DNA from: an uncultured Succiniclasticum sp.
Lineage (GTDB): Bacteria > Bacillota > Negativicutes > Acidaminococcales > Acidaminococcaceae
Length of the DNA: 64,000 nt
Reading direction: 5' to 3'
Assembly (NCBI GenBank): GCA_900544275.1
Contig: UQUU01000005.1
Span: 142,039 to 206,038 of the forward strand
Below, piece by piece: positions 60,057-64,000 of the stretch. Position numbers and translations under genes: made by a program. Positions within the stretch are counted from its first letter, which is position 1, and the number at the start of each line of letters is the position of its first letter. Below the pieces are notes generated by a model. That model was given only the letters and a program-made list of their open reading frames with translations, did not search any database and was not told where the DNA came from.

Positions 60057-61214
60057 TTACAGGGTATACGCTTCCAGCTTTTTAAGCGATTCGTCTTTTG
60101 TGGCGGTCGTGACATGGGTGTAAATGCTTAAAGTCGTTGCCGGGTCGTTATGGCCTACCCGTTGCATGATAACCTTTAAGGGGATCCCCAGTTCTGCCAA
60201 AATGCTGATATGTGTGTGCCGGAAAATATGCGTAGTGATTATCTTGTCCTTGATGTGCAGTTTACGCAGTTGATGCCCAATAAACTGAATATTGTAAGGA
60301 GCGCCCCTGTTTGTAGTAAAAATATAGCCTTGGTCTTTGTAGCCTGAACCCCACAGGCTGCTTTTTTTATTCTCTAAAATAAACCGGTCGAGTATCGCCG
60401 CCGCCCGGCTGTTCAGGGCAACATCCCGCACAGAGTAAATATTTTTAGGGGTTCCTCGCTTTTCCCCTTTTTCATTCTGTACGTTATGGCGTAATGTACC
60501 GTTGATGTTGATTGTCGCCGCCGCCTTGTCATAATCACAGACCCGCAGCGCCAGCATTTCTCCACAGCGTAGCCCGGTAAGGCTTAAAAACTCCATGGCC
60601 AGCGATAGTCTGGGGTTGATTCTCTCCAGCTGTGAAAGTACACTTCGGAGCTCTTCCCGGTCTAAAAATTTGTTTTGTTTCTTCCGTATGTCTTCTTCCG
60701 TGAATGGCTTCCGTGTGACCCGCAGATCTTCAAGATCGCTTATATCCTTTATTAACCGTTTGCGTTTGGCGTACCGGAATATACATTTAACCTGTGATAA
60801 AAGGCTTTTGGCATAGCTGTAGGAGCGATTCTCCCTGTAATATACCCCGTTTATAAAGTCCTCTATCATAATTGGTGTCACGTCAATAAGGCGTGTTTTA
60901 CTGGGGATATAGGAAAGTATCTTCCGGTTGTGTATGTTATGGTTGGCAGCGGTCGGAGGCTTCACCATAGGCCGGGTATATTCGGCCCAATCAAGTGCCA
61001 CCTGCCCAAAGGAAATAAACCGATCTTCTTTTGCTTTTTCTTTTTTCAAGGAGATCCGCTCATGCAGCATCCTTGCCGCTTCTTTTTTAGCATGGCTGCT
61101 GTCGCTGCTTAGCGTTACATTAACCTTGAATTGCTCTCCGGTGTTGGGATCCTTATACCGTTCGTAATAAACGAACCTGGTCCCCTTATTGTTTTCTCGT
61201 TTTTCAATCCACAT
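60057..61214 (-). CDS. int: Tyrosine-family site-specific integrase
   Basis: A 385-residue recombinase on the minus strand. An N-terminal arm-binding domain (~1-55), SAM-like core-binding domain (~65-165) and catalytic domain (~185-375) are seen. Catalytic residues: Arg in SLTGLRCGEM, His/Arg in HIFRHTH, and the Tyr nucleophile in TLSIYTHVT. It points at the tRNA-Ser end 155 bases away, the classical layout of an element integrated in a tRNA gene. Phage or conjugative element cannot be told from this gene alone. Confidence 0.95.
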   Translation of the reverse strand: MWIEKRENNKGTRFVYYERYKDPNTGEQFKVNVTLSSDSSHAKKEAARMLHERISLKKEKAKEDRFISFGQVALDWAEYTRPMVKPPTAANHNIHNRKILSYIPSKTRLIDVTPIMIEDFINGVYYRENRSYSYAKSLLSQVKCIFRYAKRKRLIKDISDLEDLRVTRKPFTEEDIRKKQNKFLDREELRSVLSQLERINPRLSLAMEFLSLTGLRCGEMLALRVCDYDKAAATININGTLRHNVQNEKGEKRGTPKNIYSVRDVALNSRAAAILDRFILENKKSSLWGSGYKDQGYIFTTNRGAPYNIQFIGHQLRKLHIKDKIITTHIFRHTHISILAELGIPLKVIMQRVGHNDPATTLSIYTHVTTATKDESLKKLEAYTL

Positions 61215-61251
61215 AAGTACCGCCTTTCTTGGGGCGGCGGCAACTGGGTTA

Positions 61252-61905
61252 TCATTTTAGCGTCGTGTTTCTTGTAAGGCGCAGGACTTCCAATAGTGCC
61301 CTTGGGTCAAATTTATCTCCAATATCGCAATTGAACGTGTCGCCGGGTGAAACTTGCGTAGTGACTCGAAAGTGTTTTTTGCACACATTCTGAATAGCCA
61401 CCGCTATGTAGTCCAGTATGAACACTCTGGCCCTGTTATCGGTATCAATTAGTCGGTCTTGGTAAGATAAATAGTCATCAAAAGACTGCAACTCAAAAGT
61501 GCCTGCGCACACAATGCCCCCTTCTACAATTACTCCTCTTATTAGTATGTCTACTGGCGTTGTTAAATCAATTAATTTATATTGTGGTCTGCCATAGACG
61601 TGTAATGGAATTTTCCACATGATCGTGCCAGAACCGATAATCTTTAATGTCCCATCAGATAGGGATCCACTTTTTTCTAACGGGCCAACTTTAAAATCAA
61701 AATCATAAGGTAGATAGAGTAAAACATCATGTATGGATACGTCTAAGGTTATACATATTCTACTGATATTTTCAAAATGAATACTCTTATTTTGGTTATT
61801 CACAATTTGGTTTATTGTAGTCCTGTTGACGCCTGATAAGGCAGATAACTGCGTTGCCGATACCCCTTTTTCCTTTAAGATTTGTTTTAAATTACTGATA
61901 ATCAT
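61252..61905 (-). CDS. XRE-family repressor-like regulator with C-terminal domain, 217 aa
   Basis: N-terminal helix-turn-helix (~3-58; KEKGVSATQLSALSGVNRTTINQIV) followed by a ~150-residue domain I do not recognise. It has no obvious Ser-Lys peptidase pair, so it is not clearly a LexA/CI-type self-cleaving repressor. It faces away from the early genes across a 207-base control region with overlapping promoters, as expected for the element's main repressor. The ATG at 61905 has GAGGTG about seven bases upstream; a GTG three codons earlier lies inside it. Confidence 0.82.
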   Translation of the reverse strand: MIISNLKQILKEKGVSATQLSALSGVNRTTINQIVNNQNKSIHFENISRICITLDVSIHDVLLYLPYDFDFKVGPLEKSGSLSDGTLKIIGSGTIMWKIPLHVYGRPQYKLIDLTTPVDILIRGVIVEGGIVCAGTFELQSFDDYLSYQDRLIDTDNRARVFILDYIAVAIQNVCKKHFRVTTQVSPGDTFNCDIGDKFDPRALLEVLRLTRNTTLK

Positions 61906-61990
61906 ATAAATCACCTCGAAAATATTATAAACCTACATCACCAAAAAATCAATTTTAGAATAATAAAAGCACCGAATTATAATATTTTAG

Positions 61991-62019
61991 ATTATAATAC
62001 TTGACTTTATTGCGAACAA
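61991..62019 (-). promoter_or_regulatory. Promoter for the repressor gene (minus strand)
   Basis: Read on the minus strand: TTGTTC (62019-62014), 17-base spacer, TATAAT (61996-61991). Overlaps the divergent plus-strand promoter. Confidence 0.55.
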
Positions 62020-62029
62020 GGTGTATTTT
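62001..62029 (+). promoter_or_regulatory. Promoter for the early genes (plus strand)
   Basis: TTGACT (62001-62006), 17-base spacer, TATTTT (62024-62029). It overlaps the minus-strand promoter, so occupancy of one would hinder the other. Confidence 0.55.
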
Positions 62030-62047
62030 AGGATTAAGGCAATAAAA

Positions 62048-62075
62048 ATTGTCTAAAATAAGAAAATAAGACAAT
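62048..62075. promoter_or_regulatory. Candidate operator (inverted repeat)
   Basis: Perfect ATTGTCT / AGACAAT separated by 14 bases, just downstream of the early promoter and 38 bases before the Cro-like gene. Confidence 0.5.
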
Positions 62076-62112
62076 GTAGATTGCCGAATATAAAGAAAGG
62101 GGGTGAGAGTCT

Positions 62113-62328
62113 ATGCTGAAACCTTATCAAAAGCTTATAGGCTATCGCCATATGATTGGATGTATTCAGGACGATTTTGCGGCTGTTTTAGGGTTAAAAA
62201 CTAAACAGGCATATGCTCTAAAAGAGCAAGGAAAAGCCCCGTTTACCCGTGATGAAATGCTAAAGCTAAAAAATTTTATCAATGAGCAGTTAGGGGCTAC
62301 ACTAACGATTGATGAATTGTTCTTTTGA
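62113..62328 (+). CDS. Small Cro-like helix-turn-helix protein, 71 aa
   Basis: Helical protein with a DDFAAVLGLKTKQAYALKEQGKAPFT helix-turn-helix-like stretch, of the type found as the second regulator in phage switches. It is divergent from the XRE repressor and has a strong AAAGGGGGTGAG site before its ATG. A role as Cro-like antirepressor is inferred from size and place. Confidence 0.7.
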   Translation: MLKPYQKLIGYRHMIGCIQDDFAAVLGLKTKQAYALKEQGKAPFTRDEMLKLKNFINEQLGATLTIDELFF

Positions 62329-62430
62329 TGATCCCCGGCGGCATCCACATACCTCAACCTCAACCATATAAATCACCTTGTGGATGCGCGGGGGCTCTCA
62401 GGAGAATGCGAAAAGAAAGGACGTGATCGA

Positions 62431-62682
62431 ATGGGTGAATTGCCGGAAATCCGGCGTGTCAAAGACACAGAGCGGCTTTATGCAAGGCCCTGTCAGTTGG
62501 TTAAGATGTATGATACCAGCCGTACCACAATATACCGATACCTTAAGGAAATGCGTGGTATGCGCCGTTATCAAGGCTCTATCTTAGATATGGGGCCTAA
62601 ACATAAATTGGTAGAGCTTAAGGCATGGCAAGACTTTTTAAACCGGAAGAATAGGGCGTATTTGAAAGAGGTGGACTTATGA
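62431..62682 (+). CDS. Small helix-turn-helix protein (excisionase- or regulator-like), 83 aa
   Basis: Contains ARPCQLVKMYDTSRTTIYRYLKEM (~16-39), a helix-turn-helix resembling those of excisionases and small phage regulators. ATG at 62431 with AAAGGA ten bases upstream; a longer reading from 62380 lacks such a site. The stop overlaps the next small gene. Confidence 0.68.
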   Translation: MGELPEIRRVKDTERLYARPCQLVKMYDTSRTTIYRYLKEMRGMRRYQGSILDMGPKHKLVELKAWQDFLNRKNRAYLKEVDL

Positions 62683-62819
62683 CGGAATTAATCGCCGGAA
62701 CCGTTTATTTTTACGGTAGCAAACTGTTTCACGGGATGTTGGAAGCACTGCTGGTGTTATGGCTGTTCTTTATGATCCATAAGCTGGTAGGCTGGGGATT
62801 GTGGGTGATGAGCTTATGA
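62679..62819 (+). CDS. Predicted 46-aa membrane peptide
   Basis: ATGA overlap with the previous gene, GAGGTGG ribosome-binding site at 62669-62675, and ATGA overlap with the next gene. About 27 of the 46 residues form one or two hydrophobic stretches (MLEALLVLWLFFMIHKLVGWGLW). No family recognised. Confidence 0.6.
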   Translation: MTELIAGTVYFYGSKLFHGMLEALLVLWLFFMIHKLVGWGLWVMSL

Positions 62820-63046
62820 CAAAAAAACGCAGAACCTATTACCGTTTTGGACGCAATAACCGACACTTAAGCGTGATGGAATACATGGCAGTCACGCAAC
62901 GGATTCGGCTTAAATTTGCGCAAAAAAAGAGAACCGGTCGCACGCCAATACGTACCGGTTCCGATAGCCCAGAGAACTCACGCGAAGAGTCACAAGAGGC
63001 TATTAATATTATAACCCAGGAGAAAAAACAATGCAAAACTATTTAA
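62816..63046 (+). CDS. Small basic hypothetical protein, 76 aa
   Basis: Lys/Arg-rich N-terminus (KKRRTYYRFGRNNRHLS) and a polar C-terminus; no domain recognised. It overlaps genes on both sides by 4 and 16 bases, in keeping with tightly packed phage early genes. Start could be GTG 62801 instead. Confidence 0.55.
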   Translation: MTKKRRTYYRFGRNNRHLSVMEYMAVTQRIRLKFAQKKRTGRTPIRTGSDSPENSREESQEAINIITQEKKQCKTI

Positions 63047-64000
63047 ATATACCGGAAGAATTAAAGGCGCTGCTCCATTGGGTAATCCACAGGAAGAAAG
63101 TACCCTATACACCGGGTACGGGGAAACCGGCCAAAAGTAACGATCCGACCACCTGGCGAACATTTGATGAGGCGGCGGCGGACCAATCGGCGGATGGTAT
63201 CGGGTTCATGTTCTCGGGGTCCGGCTATGTGGGGGTCGATATTGACCATTGCATTGACGAAAACGGGGCCTATAACGAACAGGCCCGGGCGGCGATTGAT
63301 ACGCTGCAAAGCTATACAGAGATTAGTACCAGCGGAACCGGGATCCATATTATTTGTAAGGGAAATGTTCCGGGTGATCGTAACAGAAATACAAAGCTGG
63401 GTATGGAGATCTACGACAGCGGACGTTACTTTGTCATGACGGGCCGTGTTGTAGAACCGTATCAAACGATCCGGGACTGTCAGGATGAGATCAATCAATT
63501 ATATGCTGCCTATTATGCGCCGCCAAAACCGGAAACGGCCCCCGGAAAAACAGACCTGAACCCGGCGGCTTCTGATGAGGACGCGCTATCCGTTATAGAG
63601 CGAGCCAAAGGGCCGACAGGGGAAAAGGTACGCGCCTTGCTTCGAGGTGATACTACGGGCTATACCAGCCCCTCAGAGGCAGACCAGGCGTTATGCAACT
63701 ACCTTGCCTTTTATTGCCGGAAAGACGCCGCCGAAATGGATCGCATTTTCCGAAGCTCCGGCTTGATGCGCCCAAAATGGGATGAAAAGCACGGTCCTAA
63801 GACCTACGGGGCTATGACGATTGCTAAAGCAATAGCTGGGACACATAACGTATATGACCCGGAAGTGTACCGGGTAAAAAAGGTATTGGCGGCGTTGGAA
63901 CGCGCAGATGTGGATGAAGAACTGGCGCATAAGCTGCTGGATCTTCCTTACACAGAGGCCGGCCATGCGGACCGCATGAAATTGCTATATGAGGGAAAGA
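63031..64000 (+). CDS. Prim-pol type phage primase (partial, runs off the window)
   Basis: The ATG at 63031 (AGGAG eight bases upstream) opens a frame that is still open at 64000, 323 codons. A primase-polymerase fold is indicated by VGVDIDH (Asp70, Asp72), STSGTGIHI (100-107, catalytic His106) and GMEIYDSGRYFVMTGR (124-139). After a linker, a helical block EADQALCNYLAFYCRKD...RIFRSSGLMRPKWD (~220-255) matches the helix-bundle domain seen in NrS-1-type phage primases. A helicase domain may follow outside. It would prime replication of the integrated element. Confidence 0.85.
   Translation, partial: MQNYLNIPEELKALLHWVIHRKKVPYTPGTGKPAKSNDPTTWRTFDEAAADQSADGIGFMFSGSGYVGVDIDHCIDENGAYNEQARAAIDTLQSYTEISTSGTGIHIICKGNVPGDRNRNTKLGMEIYDSGRYFVMTGRVVEPYQTIRDCQDEINQLYAAYYAPPKPETAPGKTDLNPAASDEDALSVIERAKGPTGEKVRALLRGDTTGYTSPSEADQALCNYLAFYCRKDAAEMDRIFRSSGLMRPKWDEKHGPKTYGAMTIAKAIAGTHNVYDPEVYRVKKVLAALERADVDEELAHKLLDLPYTEAGHADRMKLLYEGK

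Noticed and set aside
1..64000. CRISPR array or defence island
   Set aside because: No regularly spaced identical repeats were seen, and no cas or known defence genes were recognised; genes beyond 64000 in the integrated element were not visible.

Overview
The window reads as chromosome of a diderm Firmicute (class Negativicutes). Gene order and families at the left end are Firmicute-type (YwlG/DUF436, upp, comEB, a TagO/WecA-type transferase, wecB, then an atpI-B-E-F operon; murA next to an mreB/mbl gene), yet the right half is an almost uninterrupted outer-membrane and LPS supercluster. An Acidaminococcaceae-like genus would fit, but this is inference from gene content and a roughly 50% GC impression; no 16S gene is present.

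Layout. 1-3834: end of a DUF436 gene, uracil salvage (upp), dCMP deaminase, and two cell-surface glycan genes (polyprenyl-phosphate GlcNAc-1-P transferase type, UDP-GlcNAc 2-epimerase). 3902-10745: complete F1Fo ATP synthase operon with its promoter and terminator; there is no separate atpH, and instead the C-terminal domain of delta is fused to the N-terminus of alpha. 10936-11561: two small uncharacterised genes. 11660-14856: an AT-rich island with a UbiA-family DPPR synthase-like gene, a DUF212/PAP2-like phosphatase, a frameshifted multi-spanning membrane gene and decayed IS30-like sequence, enclosed by two 35-nt direct repeats. 14857-18787: murA, mreB/mbl and a secreted phosphodiester glycosidase-like protein. 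19009-25687: two exported proteins, the MlaE-MlaF-MlaD lipid transport set (MlaD carries a C-terminal beta-barrel-like domain) and a TolC-family protein.

25952-58947 is the outer-membrane supercluster: tamB, a sigma factor, a membrane protein, bamA, an unknown outer-membrane protein, three OmpH/Skp-like chaperones, lpxD, an LpxL-family acyltransferase, lpxC, fabZ, lpxA, lpxI, lpxB, msbA, a waaA-lpxK fusion, kdsB, kdsA, kdsD, kdsC, a second LpxL-family gene, lptC, lptA, lptB, one lptF/G permease, a DUF3084 protein, a RuvC-like protein and a degenerate 5'-nucleotidase-like exported protein. Together they make Kdo2-lipid A (LpxA, C, D, I, B, K, WaaA, LpxL), make CMP-Kdo (KdsD, A, C, B), flip it (MsbA), carry it to the surface (LptB, F/G, C, A), and insert or service outer-membrane proteins (BamA, TamB, Skp-like) and lipids (Mla). 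lptD is not in the window.

59127-64000: a cyclodeaminase-family gene, tRNA-Ser(TGA) with a near-perfect promoter, and the left end of an integrated phage-like element: tyrosine integrase pointing at the tRNA, an XRE repressor, a switch region with overlapping divergent promoters, small early genes, and a prim-pol-type primase running off the window.
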